Shown here one piece after another: positions 16,367 to 25,472 of a stretch of 59,408 nt of DNA. Origin of the DNA: Ruminococcaceae bacterium UBA1320 (GTDB lineage: Bacteria > Bacillota > Clostridia > Oscillospirales > Ethanoligenentaceae); assembly GCA_002306975.1 (NCBI GenBank), contig DBTI01000094.1, positions 1,193-60,600 of the forward strand. The letters are read 5' to 3'. The notes under the pieces were generated by a model, which ran no database searches, was not told where the DNA came from, and saw only the letters and a program-made list of their open reading frames with translations. The position numbers and the translations under genes were made by a program. Every line of letters begins with the position of its first letter. The stretch's first letter is position 1.

Positions 16367-17971
16367 TCATGTGTTATCGCGGTATTCCTTTGGGGTACAT
16401 CCGGCATACTTTTTGAAGTTAAAATTGAATATTTTATAATCATTATATCCAACCTTGTCCGCAACCTCATAAACACGCAGTTTCGCATCTCTTAAGTATC
16501 GTTTTGCCATCTCGATCCGAACCGTATTGAGACATTCGGTAAAGCTTTTGCCCGTCTCCCTTTTAAAAACCCTGCTGAAATAGTTGGGGGTAACGCAGGT
16601 GACTGCCGCCATTTGCAGTACATCCAGATCTTTATAATAATTTTCATTGATGAATTGAACGGCTATTTTTGCTATTCCCCTAAATTTTTCATTTTTGCTG
16701 TTTTGCATTGCTTCAAGAAAATTTTGGAAGATCTTTTTTAGCCAAACCTCAATATCTTCGATTGTCTCATATTTTTCGATCTCCCTGTAGGGATCAAAAT
16801 CTTTGCTGTCATGGTTTCGAAGATCTACTCCGATCAGTTCCAGGTAGCTTATCGAAATGATAATCAACCTCAGGCAGATATCCTTGACTTCCTTTTCATC
16901 CGGCACGGAAGCCGCAAGGTTAGCGCAAAACTTTTCAATAGCACTGTTGATGCTTTCGGTTTTCATTGTCTTTAAGGAATCGATAATCTCTTTTTCATCA
17001 TCCGATGGGTAAATAGCCGGAAAAGAATTTTGCCTTCTATCCACTTCATTAACAAAAATAATTCTGTTTTTGCCTTTAAAAACTTTGCTTCTTAAAGCGG
17101 TCAATGCTTCATTATAGGCACCCGGGATAGCTAAGACACCTGTGCAGGGGTTGCTCACCCCTATTGTAACCGTCAGGTTCAAGCTGCTTCTCACGCTGTT
17201 TTTTATCTTTGAATATAGGCTACGGATTTCATTTTCATTTGATTTTTTTACACTTATGACCGATATAAGATAATCAAACTCGCTGAAATATACACCGCTG
17301 TTTGACAAAGGTTTTAAAATTTCATCGACGATCAACTTTACCGATACCTTCAGGTTTTCTTTTTCCAGATCGGATAAATTTTCGGTAATCAGATAAAAAT
17401 CGTCAATATCGATGATAATCACTTCAAGTAGATGGGCGGGCAAATTCATCTGCAATTCTTTTGTTTTTTCAAAAATAAAAGATTCATCGGTATATTCTTT
17501 TTTGATGATTGCGTTAATTAGGCGCGATTGGAGGAACAGCAGATTTTCGGAAACAATACTTTTCAAGGTTTTTTCCTTATCCATTTCGTCGCGTTCATCC
17601 AATATTTCTTTGCGCAGCTTTTGCATAACACTAATCAGTTCATCCGCACCGATCGGTTTTAACAGGTAATCATTTACGCCGAGATGCAATGCTTCCTTGG
17701 CATATGCAAAATCATCATACCCGCTGACAATAATGATCCTCATGCCGGGCATTTTTTCTTTTACGCTTTTCGTGAACGCCAATCCGTCCATGAGGGGCAT
17801 TCTGACATCGATAATAGATATGTCCGGTTTAAACTCCAGCGCTTTTTGAAGACCTTCTTCACCATTTGAAGCTTCACCCACAACCGTCATGCCGTATGAT
17901 TCCCAGTCTATGGAGGTTCTGATGCCGGTGCGGATCATAACTTCATCATCGATTATCATTATCTTAATCAT
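16367..17971 (-). CDS. YesN-type response regulator, receiver plus AraC HTH
   Basis: 534 residues. N-terminal receiver (1-120) with phospho-acceptor Asp in DISIIDVRMPLMDG; a central degenerate nucleotidyl-cyclase-like region (ITVTIGVSNPCTG) as in many YesN proteins; C-terminal AraC double helix-turn-helix (about 430-534) including GKSFTECLNTVRIEMAKRYL and CTPKEYR. ATG 17971 follows AGGAGG. It overlaps the kinase gene by 8 bases. The regulator lies directly upstream of the sugar operon and most likely activates it in response to the transported glycoside. Confidence 0.93.
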   Translation of the reverse strand: MIKIMIIDDEVMIRTGIRTSIDWESYGMTVVGEASNGEEGLQKALEFKPDISIIDVRMPLMDGLAFTKSVKEKMPGMRIIIVSGYDDFAYAKEALHLGVNDYLLKPIGADELISVMQKLRKEILDERDEMDKEKTLKSIVSENLLFLQSRLINAIIKKEYTDESFIFEKTKELQMNLPAHLLEVIIIDIDDFYLITENLSDLEKENLKVSVKLIVDEILKPLSNSGVYFSEFDYLISVISVKKSNENEIRSLYSKIKNSVRSSLNLTVTIGVSNPCTGVLAIPGAYNEALTALRSKVFKGKNRIIFVNEVDRRQNSFPAIYPSDDEKEIIDSLKTMKTESINSAIEKFCANLAASVPDEKEVKDICLRLIIISISYLELIGVDLRNHDSKDFDPYREIEKYETIEDIEVWLKKIFQNFLEAMQNSKNEKFRGIAKIAVQFINENYYKDLDVLQMAAVTCVTPNYFSRVFKRETGKSFTECLNTVRIEMAKRYLRDAKLRVYEVADKVGYNDYKIFNFNFKKYAGCTPKEYRDNT

Positions 17972-19712
17972 GTTTGACCTCCTCTGTTAAAGGCTGGGTA
18001 ACGATTACCGCTGTACCATTTTCCCTGTTTAAAAATGTTAGCCCGTATTCCTCGCCGAAATATAATTGTATGCGGTCATTGACATTTTTGATTGCTATTC
18101 CACGCTTACCCTCAGGTTCGTTTAAAAGCTTGCTGATTTCCTCCGGATCAATTCCTCTGCCGTTGTCTTCTACCATAAAAATCAGTCTTTCGTTATTTTT
18201 TGAAATGGTGATGTTGATTTCTCCTCCTTTATCCAAATCTTTGCACCCATGAACAATCGCATTTTCAATCAAAGGCTGCAATACAAATTTGGTTGTAAGG
18301 CAATTCAGTGTTTCCTCATCAACATTTAATTGAAACGTAATTTTATCGCTGTATCTGATCTGTTGAATAATTATATAATTTCTGATATGGTCGACTTCAT
18401 CTTTAACTGCTATAATTTCATCGCCGCTATTTAAACTCTGCCGGAATAATTTTGACAGCGCCTCGACCATTTTGCTGGTTTCGAAAGCTTTTTCCATCCT
18501 CCCCATCCAATAGATATTGTCCAGCGTATTATACAAAAAGTGTGGATTGATTTGCGCCTGCAATGCCATCAATTCAGCTTCTTTTTGTTTAATCTGGACG
18601 GAATACACCTTTTGAATCAGTTCCTTTAATTTACCGGACATCTTGTTAAAGCTGTGATACAACCGGGTAATCTCGTCGTTCCCTTTCGGTTCGACATAGA
18701 CGTCAAAATCCTCATGCTCAACTTTCCCCATCAATTTTGACAATGTTTTGAGCCTTAAAAGTATTCTGCCTGAAAAAACCGTTACAATTATCGCGCAGAT
18801 TGCAAAGCAGAAAACCATTATGAAAATAAGCTCTTCCTGAGCTTTTGTATTTTCTTTCAGGAGCTGCCTGAGCGGAACTATATTGATGATCTTCCACCCG
18901 TTGTTCCCGAACTTATAATAAGTAACCAGATAGACAAGACCCTTGGAATTGATTTGAAAATACCCTTCATTTGACGTGAACTGGTTTTTGCTGAACATGG
19001 AATAAGCGAATGCACTTCCGACTTTATTTTTTTTTGTAGCCGATATAATGTTATCCTGAGCATCCAGAACAAAAAACTCATCGCCCTCGACAATCGCTTT
19101 GTCCTTATAAATATCATAAAATGCGTCACCATTGATGTTTATTTTTATTACAGCCAATTTATTGGTAATGTTGCTCATGTCATAAATTGATCTGACCATG
19201 GTAAAAACGTCCGACGGTCTGTTGTTATAATCAAAAATTGTATCCGAATACCACATAGGGCTCCCTTTTAGTGCGGCTGACTGATCAATCTTTTGGGCAC
19301 TAATCAAATTGCGGGTATCCGTCGTATTCACATCAAGATTATTTACTCCTTTGATATAGATGGAATCAATAAAAATCTTGGGCGAAATAAGCTCGAGCAA
19401 ATCGTTTTCAATTTTTAATTTATCCTGATAAATAATATTTGAAGGTTCATTGCCCTTTAAATAAAAATAGTTTTTCAGATCCTCATCCTGAATCAGATAT
19501 AAAGAGATGTCCTGAACATTTTGAACAATAAACTCTATGTTGTTGCCGATCTGTTCAACTGTGTTCATATTGGAAAGGCTGATTTTTTGCTGCATGACCT
19601 GTGATGATTGCCTGAATGATATAATTCCTAAGGTTGTGATTGGAATGATGACAACAAACAGCGAAAGCATCAGAATTTTAAACTGCAGCGGAAAAAATCT
19701 CCGTTTTTTCAC
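17964..19712 (-). CDS. YesM-type sensor histidine kinase
   Basis: 582 residues, GTG 19712 with GGAGG ahead. TM helix at about 9-29, an extracellular dCache-like sensor (30-290), a second helix near 295, HAMP (about 315-370), then the His_kinase domain with phospho-acceptor His in INPHFLYNTLDNIYWM, N-box ENAIVHG and G-box VEDNGRGI. Kinases of this class sense sugars or sugar-bound binding proteins outside the cell. Partner of the overlapping YesN-type gene. Confidence 0.93.
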   Translation of the reverse strand: MKKRRFFPLQFKILMLSLFVVIIPITTLGIISFRQSSQVMQQKISLSNMNTVEQIGNNIEFIVQNVQDISLYLIQDEDLKNYFYLKGNEPSNIIYQDKLKIENDLLELISPKIFIDSIYIKGVNNLDVNTTDTRNLISAQKIDQSAALKGSPMWYSDTIFDYNNRPSDVFTMVRSIYDMSNITNKLAVIKININGDAFYDIYKDKAIVEGDEFFVLDAQDNIISATKKNKVGSAFAYSMFSKNQFTSNEGYFQINSKGLVYLVTYYKFGNNGWKIINIVPLRQLLKENTKAQEELIFIMVFCFAICAIIVTVFSGRILLRLKTLSKLMGKVEHEDFDVYVEPKGNDEITRLYHSFNKMSGKLKELIQKVYSVQIKQKEAELMALQAQINPHFLYNTLDNIYWMGRMEKAFETSKMVEALSKLFRQSLNSGDEIIAVKDEVDHIRNYIIIQQIRYSDKITFQLNVDEETLNCLTTKFVLQPLIENAIVHGCKDLDKGGEINITISKNNERLIFMVEDNGRGIDPEEISKLLNEPEGKRGIAIKNVNDRIQLYFGEEYGLTFLNRENGTAVIVTQPLTEEVKHD

Positions 19713-19800
19713 ATTGATACCTCCAAAATCTTATAGCATTTATTCTTTTCACTTAAAAACTATTTACACATCAAGTCCATCTTCGATTTTGAATAAGTGA

Positions 19801-19860
19801 AAAACAAAAAAACTCCTTTTGACCTCTTGCAGTCCGGCGGCAACAAGATGTCAAAAGGAG
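19801..19860 (-). terminator. Terminator after the PAS kinase / response regulator pair
   Basis: CTCCTTTTGAC (19813-19823) pairs with GTCAAAAGGAG (19850-19860), with inner TCTTG/CAAGA. On the minus strand it is followed by TTTTTTTG. It ends the transcript coming from 20036. Confidence 0.85.
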
Positions 19861-20000
19861 AATATTCAAAAAGAATGATAGGTAATATTTAACGCATTTT
19901 ATGTGGTGCTACAGATATTACATCTTTTATAGCAAAATATCAAAGGTAAATATTCCCTTAATTAAAAAAAGCAGGCGGGAACAAGAAAATTCCTTTTTCC

Positions 20001-20019
20001 TATCTTAATTGGAATTGCT
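20001..20019. repeat. 19-base motif repeated at 22718-22736
   Basis: TATCTTAATTGGAATTGCT occurs here, just past the response-regulator stop, and again exactly at 22718-22736 upstream of the kinase. The two copies bracket the kinase-regulator pair. Confidence 0.7.
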
Positions 20020-20035
20020 CTCCTCTTCAAATCGG

Positions 20036-20626
20036 TTAGTTAAGTGCATCACGTACCTTTCGGTATTTTTGTGCGTCTTCGCCTTTACCGAGTTTTTCGC
20101 TCACATCTGCCAAAAGCGCGAAAAGCTCCGGCGAAAACGGATTTTCGGCGGCGGCAGTCCTCAGAATCGAAAGTGCCCCAACATAGTTGCCGCCGGATAT
20201 TAAGGTTCCGGTATTTTCAAGGATGTCAGCGAGGCCGTATGTGTTCGAAGTTGAACTGCCATTGGACGAGCTTTCTTTTAGAAGCTCGTCTAAAACAGTT
20301 TTGATTTTCTCTGCGGTGAACGGCTTTTGCAGGTAGGCAACCGCGCCGAGTTGAGTGCAATCTACCGCGTTTTTGACCGTTGCATAAGCGGTGATAATAA
20401 TAACAGGCGTGTTGACACCCATCTCACGCATGCGCCGCAGCACCTCTGTACCGCTCAACAACGGCATTTTAATATCGAGAAACGCAAGATCAAACCGTTC
20501 CTTTTCAATCATACTCAGCGCCAAGCGTCCATCCTCCGCCGTCTTGACAGTATAGCCCTCTAATTCTAGGCATTTCGTCAGCAAAGTGCGGATGTTTTTT
20601 GTATCGTCAACGACAAGAACATTCAT
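20036..20626 (-). CDS. Response regulator lacking a DNA-binding domain (receiver plus TPR-like tail)
   Basis: 196 residues. Receiver (1-118) with acidic pair D6/D7, phospho-acceptor in DLAFLDIKMPLLSG, Thr in VIIITAYATV and Lys in LQKPF. After a Ser-rich linker, residues 130-196 contain an Ala-rich helical repeat (NYVGALSILRTAAAENPFSPELFALLADVSEKLGK is the visible TPR-like unit, split here for description) instead of helix-turn-helix. It overlaps the PAS kinase gene by 4 bases. Output is therefore probably protein-protein, and which gene it controls is unclear. Confidence 0.85.
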   Translation of the reverse strand: MNVLVVDDTKNIRTLLTKCLELEGYTVKTAEDGRLALSMIEKERFDLAFLDIKMPLLSGTEVLRRMREMGVNTPVIIITAYATVKNAVDCTQLGAVAYLQKPFTAEKIKTVLDELLKESSSNGSSTSNTYGLADILENTGTLISGGNYVGALSILRTAAAENPFSPELFALLADVSEKLGKGEDAQKYRKVRDALN

Positions 20627-22485
20627 GATGAAACCTCTTCCTCCCGTTTATATTCATCAAAAACCGGCAGGGTAAAACAAAAGGTGCTGCCGCGCCCCGG
20701 CTCGCTCTCGACGCTGATTGTGCCGCCGTGCGCCGTAACGACCTCCTTTGCCACTGAAAGCCCGATGCCGCTTCCCCGTATCTCAAGCTCGGGATTTGGA
20801 ACCTGAACAAACTTATCAAAAATCAGGTCGTGGTATTCCTTGGGGATGCCCACGCCGGTATCAGTGACAAAGGTCTGCACAAAACCGTCGGCGTAAAACG
20901 CACTGATTTTGATTGAGTCGCCTGCCCGCGTGTACTTTAAAGCGTTGCTCAAGAGGTTGTTGACCACCCAGGTCACCTTTTCAAAATCCGCGCGCACTAG
21001 CGGCAAATTCCGGGGGACCGTGTTATCTAGTTTCACATCGTGCCGCGCTGCCATCTCGGTAAAAGATCTGCATGAGTTTTCGGTGACGGCAAAAACGGAA
21101 CATTGAGTAAATGAATAGGCTGCATTTTCAGATTCGATTTTGGAAATTTCGAGAAGTTCGGAAACAAAATTAGACAGTCTTTCACCGTCATCCGAAATCG
21201 TTTTAACAATGTCCCTCTGATCGTCGCTTAACGCACCCATACCTTCCCCGGAAAGCAAGCTTGTTCCCATGATTATTGATGTGAGCGGTGTTTTTATCTC
21301 GTGCGACACTGCGGCAAAAAAATCGGTGTGCAGACGGTCAAGCTCCTTTAAGCGCGTCACGTTCCGCAAAAGCAGGATATAACCTGCCGTGTCGGCTTGC
21401 AGCCCCTTGACCGGTGTGACAGCCACATTGAAATAAAAAATTTTGCCGTCCTGCTCAAGCCGAATGACATTTTCGGTGTGCACCTTCTGCCTTTCAACAC
21501 CTTGTGAGATAAGGTCGAAAAGCGCGCCGTCCCGTATTGCTTCAAGAAAATGGTGACCGCGCACCACTTCCTCATCAATGCCAAAGAGCTTTTCGCAGGC
21601 ACTGTTTATTAGGATAATGCGGTAACTGTCGTCAAGCACGACGATGGGGTCGGAGATGCTCATAACAATCGCTACAACCTTGTTTCGCTCGCTCATAAGC
21701 GAACCCATAGTGCTCTGCTCATAGGCTGAAAGCCTTTTTGTCATCTCGTTGAACTCGTGAGCAAGCTTCCCAATTTCATCGCCGCTTTTTATATCGAGCG
21801 TAAGCCCGAGTTCACCCGCTTTCACGCGGCTTATGCCGTCGGTCAGCATGCCGAGCGGGCGCATAAATTTATTTACAAAATAGCGCGATACAAATAATCC
21901 GCCCACAACCGCAAAAAGCGAGATGAGAAGCAGGGTGTATATTGAAGTTTTCGCGCTCACCGCAGCCCTGTCCTTACTGCTGAACATAGCCTTCTGATTT
22001 AACAATATGAGACTCGAAAGTCTTTGGCGCGTGTCATTGAGGACAGGCTGCATATCTGAATTGTAAAACTGCTCCGCAGCCGACTTGCCTTTTTTATCGG
22101 CAACAAGCTGCATTTGAGAAAAGAGCTTGCCAAGCTTTGTATAATCGCCGCCTATCGCATCGATTATAGACTGCTCGCCCTTTTCGGTAACGTTGCGCGC
22201 CGCAGTATTGTAAAAACCGGTGAAATTAGCCCCGCTTGAATAGAAGTCGTCCACTCCCTTTATGCTGTCGAAGCTGATATAGTCAATCACGGCGTTGTCC
22301 TGCTGTTCCAGGGCGTCAGTCATGTTTTGCGCAGCCGATATGCTTTTGTAATTATCGGTCATTAACCCGTCCACCGATTTTTGCAGCGAGATAAGGCTTA
22401 TCACCGAAAAACAGGCAACCGCTGCCGTCAATGCGACAAGCCCGATATAAATGAGCGAGAGTTTGGTCTTAAGTGCTTTAAACAT
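20623..22485 (-). CDS. Membrane PAS/HAMP sensor histidine kinase
   Basis: 620 residues, ATG 22485 after GGGAGG. TM1 at 10-32, an extracellular helical sensor (35-175, four-helix-bundle type), TM2 at about 180-203, HAMP (203-256), PAS (about 270-375; DPIVVLDDSYRIILINSACEKLFG is split across this domain), HisKA with phospho-acceptor His in FFAAVSHEIKTPL, and HATPase_c with N-box NNLLSNALKYT and G-boxes DTGVGIP and GSGIGLSVA. Divergent from a tiny membrane peptide and a KimA-type potassium importer, so a potassium or osmotic cue is a reasonable guess. Confidence 0.9.
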   Translation of the reverse strand: MFKALKTKLSLIYIGLVALTAAVACFSVISLISLQKSVDGLMTDNYKSISAAQNMTDALEQQDNAVIDYISFDSIKGVDDFYSSGANFTGFYNTAARNVTEKGEQSIIDAIGGDYTKLGKLFSQMQLVADKKGKSAAEQFYNSDMQPVLNDTRQRLSSLILLNQKAMFSSKDRAAVSAKTSIYTLLLISLFAVVGGLFVSRYFVNKFMRPLGMLTDGISRVKAGELGLTLDIKSGDEIGKLAHEFNEMTKRLSAYEQSTMGSLMSERNKVVAIVMSISDPIVVLDDSYRIILINSACEKLFGIDEEVVRGHHFLEAIRDGALFDLISQGVERQKVHTENVIRLEQDGKIFYFNVAVTPVKGLQADTAGYILLLRNVTRLKELDRLHTDFFAAVSHEIKTPLTSIIMGTSLLSGEGMGALSDDQRDIVKTISDDGERLSNFVSELLEISKIESENAAYSFTQCSVFAVTENSCRSFTEMAARHDVKLDNTVPRNLPLVRADFEKVTWVVNNLLSNALKYTRAGDSIKISAFYADGFVQTFVTDTGVGIPKEYHDLIFDKFVQVPNPELEIRGSGIGLSVAKEVVTAHGGTISVESEPGRGSTFCFTLPVFDEYKREEEVSS

Positions 22486-22682
22486 GTGTCCTCCCTATAA
22501 GCGGCGTGAATAGCGCGGTATCTGATTACCGCTCAAAAACGGAGCTGCGCCGCGAAAAAATACAAACGGTGCATACAAGCAGTGAAAACCGGCGTGCGAA
22601 ATATGTGCTAAAGTGCATGAATGACCGGCAGGCGCATTTAACTTTGCTGCTGCCAAAAGGTATAATTGCAGTCATACTAAGT

Positions 22683-22736
22683 AATTCCAGTTAAGATTGA
22701 AACTCAATAGATTTTCTTATCTTAATTGGAATTGCT
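22683..22736. promoter_or_regulatory. Inverted repeat upstream of the PAS kinase, candidate operator
   Basis: AATTCCAGTTAAGAT (22683-22697) is the near-perfect complement (one mismatch) of ATCTTAATTGGAATT (22719-22733). The second arm is part of the 19-base motif also found at 20001-20019. It lies between the divergent kinase and the small ORF at 22771. Confidence 0.5.
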
Positions 22737-22770
22737 GTAAAGGCACTCGCACACGCAAGGAGGAATTTTC

Positions 22771-22866
22771 ATGACTGACAGGATCATTTCAATAGTGCTC
22801 GATACGCTTATAGGAATAACGGCATTAGCTGTCTTCATTACATATGAACGTAATAAATACACTTGA
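22771..22866 (+). CDS. Small single-span membrane peptide, KdpF-like in size
   Basis: 31 residues starting MTDRIISIVLDTLIGITALA, one predicted transmembrane helix (about 5-24) and a polar C-terminus ending ERNKYT. A strong AAGGAGG lies 6-7 bases before the ATG, and this is the best argument for translation. Size and topology resemble KdpF, the 29-residue stabilising subunit of the Kdp potassium ATPase, but no kdpABC follows: a tandem of GC-rich repeats comes next, then a terminator, then kimA. It may be a regulator of the divergent kinase or a leftover from a lost kdp operon; both are inference. Confidence 0.6.
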   Translation: MTDRIISIVLDTLIGITALAVFITYERNKYT

Positions 22867-22888
22867 TCGCGCGCAAATCCTTCAGGAT

Positions 22889-22976
22889 GTTGTCTTACCG
22901 CCGAGGCGGGGAGTTAACAAAACCAGTCCGCTTTAGCTCAGTTTGTTATCTTCCCCGCCCTGACGGGGAAGATAAC
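22889..22976. repeat. GC-rich palindromic repeat, tandem copies 2a and 2b
   Basis: Copy 2a (22889-22918) is decayed (TACCGCCGAGGCGGGGAG). Copy 2b (22945-22976) is GTTATCTTCCCCGCC...GGGGAAGATAAC. Both are followed by AACAAAACCA(G/T)TC(C/T)(G/A)CTTTA, the flank shared with other copies. Confidence 0.85.
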
Positions 22977-23166
22977 AAAACCATTCTACTTTAATTGTGT
23001 AATTATTATATACAATCATGATAGGGACTTTACAAGTTAAGTCAACCTATATTACACGGATCAACATGCAGTATTTAAGCGCCACAGTGAGCATCAAGAC
23101 GATAAACAGTTCAGACAGGCTGTAAGCCTATGATTACCGGCAAATTTGGATAGTTGAAAAAACATT

Positions 23167-23200
23167 TGGCAAGGAGCATGCCTCCGTGCCATTTTTTATT
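23167..23200 (+). terminator. Intrinsic terminator upstream of kimA
   Basis: TGGCA-A-GGAG-CATGC-CTCC-G-TGCCA followed by TTTTTTATTT on the plus strand. It could end a transcript from the small ORF at 22771 or be part of a long leader; the 460 bases between 22977 and 23440 otherwise show no gene. No ydaO-type (c-di-AMP) riboswitch was recognised here. Confidence 0.7.
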
Positions 23201-23484
23201 TGCAAAATGCACAAATATTTTTCGCAAATTGTTGAATAGTGCATAATCTATTGACTGTGGACATCCCTTATTTTATCTATATGAAATAATAAGATGTGTT
23301 TCAAAAGTCTATCCGTGAGAAAAATGGCGAATAACCCAGCTTCGCTTCGCGTGAGCGGCACAATTTGATTTTGGCGTTGCAGATACTCTTGCGAATTCGG
23401 TGCTATAAAGCTGGCGGAGTTTTATAAAGTCGTCTTTCGGCGATATAATACGTGAATATGGATTTTGTGGAATGGGGGAATTAT

Positions 23485-25353
23485 ATGTTAGATAATATAA
23501 AGAAAGTTTTAATAGGCCGGCCTTTAAAAAACGAGGCGATTCACGAACAGAAATACAGCGTGCTTCTAGGGCTGCCGATACTCGCAAGTGATCCTATCTC
23601 TTCAGTGGCATACGCAAGTGAAAACGTACTGATTGTACTGATTCCCGCGATCGGCGTACTTGCATTTTCACAGCTCACGTACATTTCTCTGGCAATTATC
23701 GGTCTTTTGGTGATTTTGACTTTTTCATACCAGCAGACGCTCCACGCTTACCCCAACGGCGGCGGAGCCTACATCGTTGCTTCCGACAACCTCGGGCATA
23801 TTGCGGGTGTGACCGCCGGCGCCGCTCTCTCGGTTGACTACATACTTACGGTCGCGGTCAGCATTTCCTCAGGCACTGCGGCGATCACCTCGGCCTTCCC
23901 CACGCTTTACCCTTTCAGGGTAATTATCTGCCTTGTTGTTCTGTTTCTCATCATGCTCGGCAATCTGCGCGGCATAAGAGATTCGTCAAAGCTGTTCAGC
24001 GTTCCTACCTACACCTTCATTTTGACCATGATAATCATGATTATCTGTGGCGTAGTCGGGCATTTTACCGGCATTATCCATGCATCGCCGCTGCCGCAAA
24101 AGGTGCTTGACACAACAGGAACCGTTTCGCTACTGCTTATTCTAAGCGCGTTCGCCAACGGTTGCTCCGCACTCACCGGTGTTGAGGCTGTCAGTAATGC
24201 GATACCCAACTTTCAGGAGCCGCAGGTTAAAAACGCCAGAAGGGTACTCATTCTGCTCTCGTTTTTTGTTCTGCTGCTCTTCGGAGGCACGTCGATCCTT
24301 GCGAATTTCTATCCTGTTGTGCCAACGACAGACAAAACGGTGCTGTCACAGATAGCGGCCGAAATATTCGGACACGGCCCGATGTTCTATATTGTACAAT
24401 TGACGACTGCCGTCATTCTCGTTATGGCGGCAAACACTTCATATTCCGACTTCCCGCTGCTGTCGTCACTTATTGCAAAAGACGGTTATTCACCGCGCCA
24501 GCTTGGTATGAGGGGAGATCGCCTGAGCTTTTCCAACGGCATCATCGCTTTATCGGCGGTAGCGGCTGTGCTGATTGTCGTATTTCAGGGCGAGACAAAC
24601 GCGCTCATCCCGCTTTACGCGGTGGGTGTTTTCATTTCTTTCACGCTGTCCCAGTTTGGAATGTTCAAACGCTGGATAACACACCGAGAGGGACATTGGC
24701 TGCACAAGGCATTCATTAACGGTTTGGGCGCACTTGTAACATTTACTGTCGTAATAATCCTCGCGGTGACTAAATTCACCCACGGCGCATGGCTTGTCGT
24801 AATTGTTATCCCTTTGCTGGTTATGTTAATGCTCAAAGTAAAAAGACACTATACGGCGGTCGCAAGCCAGCTTCGCATTGAGCCTGACGAGCTTGAGCAC
24901 ATGGGCATTGAAAATGAGCCATACAGCAACCGTGTCATAGTTCCGGTCGAAAGCATCAACCGCGCAAGCGTGCGAGCGCTTCGCTACGCTGAGACTATAT
25001 CTGACAATGTAGTGGGATTCAATGTTTCAATCGATGAGGAGGACGGACGTAAGATACGTGAGCGTTTTGACAAGTTGCACACAAACGTACCGCTCCACAT
25101 CCAATATTCACCCTACCGCAAGGTGTTTGAGCCGCTTCTGCAGTTTATCGAATCTGAGGAATACGACTATAAGAAGGGCGACATGATCACGGTCATCATA
25201 CCACAGTTTGAAGTGGAAAAATGGTGGCAGCGCATACTCCACAACGGTTCGGGCAACTATCTTGAGCACCAGCTTTTAAAATACAAACACATCGTCGTAG
25301 CGACCATGCCGCTGCAGTTAAAAGACGAGGGGCTGCTCTTCAAAAAAAGGTGA
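23485..25353 (+). CDS. kimA: KimA-type high-affinity potassium importer (APC/KUP superfamily)
   Basis: 622 residues (B. subtilis KimA/YdaO about 607). ATG 23485 is chosen because GGGGG lies 6 bases before it; an upstream GTG at 23452 has none. Residues 20-460 hold about 12 membrane helices with the KimA hallmarks LPILASDPISSVAYASENVL, YPNGGGAYIVA and NTSYSDFPLLSSLIAKDGY; the C-terminal 160 residues form a cytosolic domain (VIVPVESINRASVRALRYA). KimA imports K+ with protons and in Bacillus is inhibited by c-di-AMP. A TATAAT at 23444-23449 (poor -35) suggests a short leader. It faces a two-component system that may sense potassium. Confidence 0.87.
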   Translation: MLDNIKKVLIGRPLKNEAIHEQKYSVLLGLPILASDPISSVAYASENVLIVLIPAIGVLAFSQLTYISLAIIGLLVILTFSYQQTLHAYPNGGGAYIVASDNLGHIAGVTAGAALSVDYILTVAVSISSGTAAITSAFPTLYPFRVIICLVVLFLIMLGNLRGIRDSSKLFSVPTYTFILTMIIMIICGVVGHFTGIIHASPLPQKVLDTTGTVSLLLILSAFANGCSALTGVEAVSNAIPNFQEPQVKNARRVLILLSFFVLLLFGGTSILANFYPVVPTTDKTVLSQIAAEIFGHGPMFYIVQLTTAVILVMAANTSYSDFPLLSSLIAKDGYSPRQLGMRGDRLSFSNGIIALSAVAAVLIVVFQGETNALIPLYAVGVFISFTLSQFGMFKRWITHREGHWLHKAFINGLGALVTFTVVIILAVTKFTHGAWLVVIVIPLLVMLMLKVKRHYTAVASQLRIEPDELEHMGIENEPYSNRVIVPVESINRASVRALRYAETISDNVVGFNVSIDEEDGRKIRERFDKLHTNVPLHIQYSPYRKVFEPLLQFIESEEYDYKKGDMITVIIPQFEVEKWWQRILHNGSGNYLEHQLLKYKHIVVATMPLQLKDEGLLFKKR

Positions 25354-25427
25354 TACAAAGCGGATTCACATTAAAAGTTTTGGCTGAAGCCAAGATTTTC
25401 AGCCTCGTGATACAAACAATAAAAACG

Positions 25428-25467
25428 TCCATGAAGCTTGATATCATCTTGCTCCATGGGCTTTTTG
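25428..25467. terminator. Bidirectional terminator between kimA and the GGDEF gene
   Basis: TCCATGAAGC pairs imperfectly with GCTCCATGGG across a 13-base loop; CTTTTTGT follows on plus and ACGTTTTTATTG on minus, matching the two convergent genes. Confidence 0.7.
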
Positions 25468-25472
25468 TATAT

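Noticed and set aside
23000..23440. c-di-AMP (ydaO) riboswitch upstream of kimA
   Set aside because: Expected in analogy to Bacillus, but I could not see its conserved segments; only a plain terminator hairpin was found.
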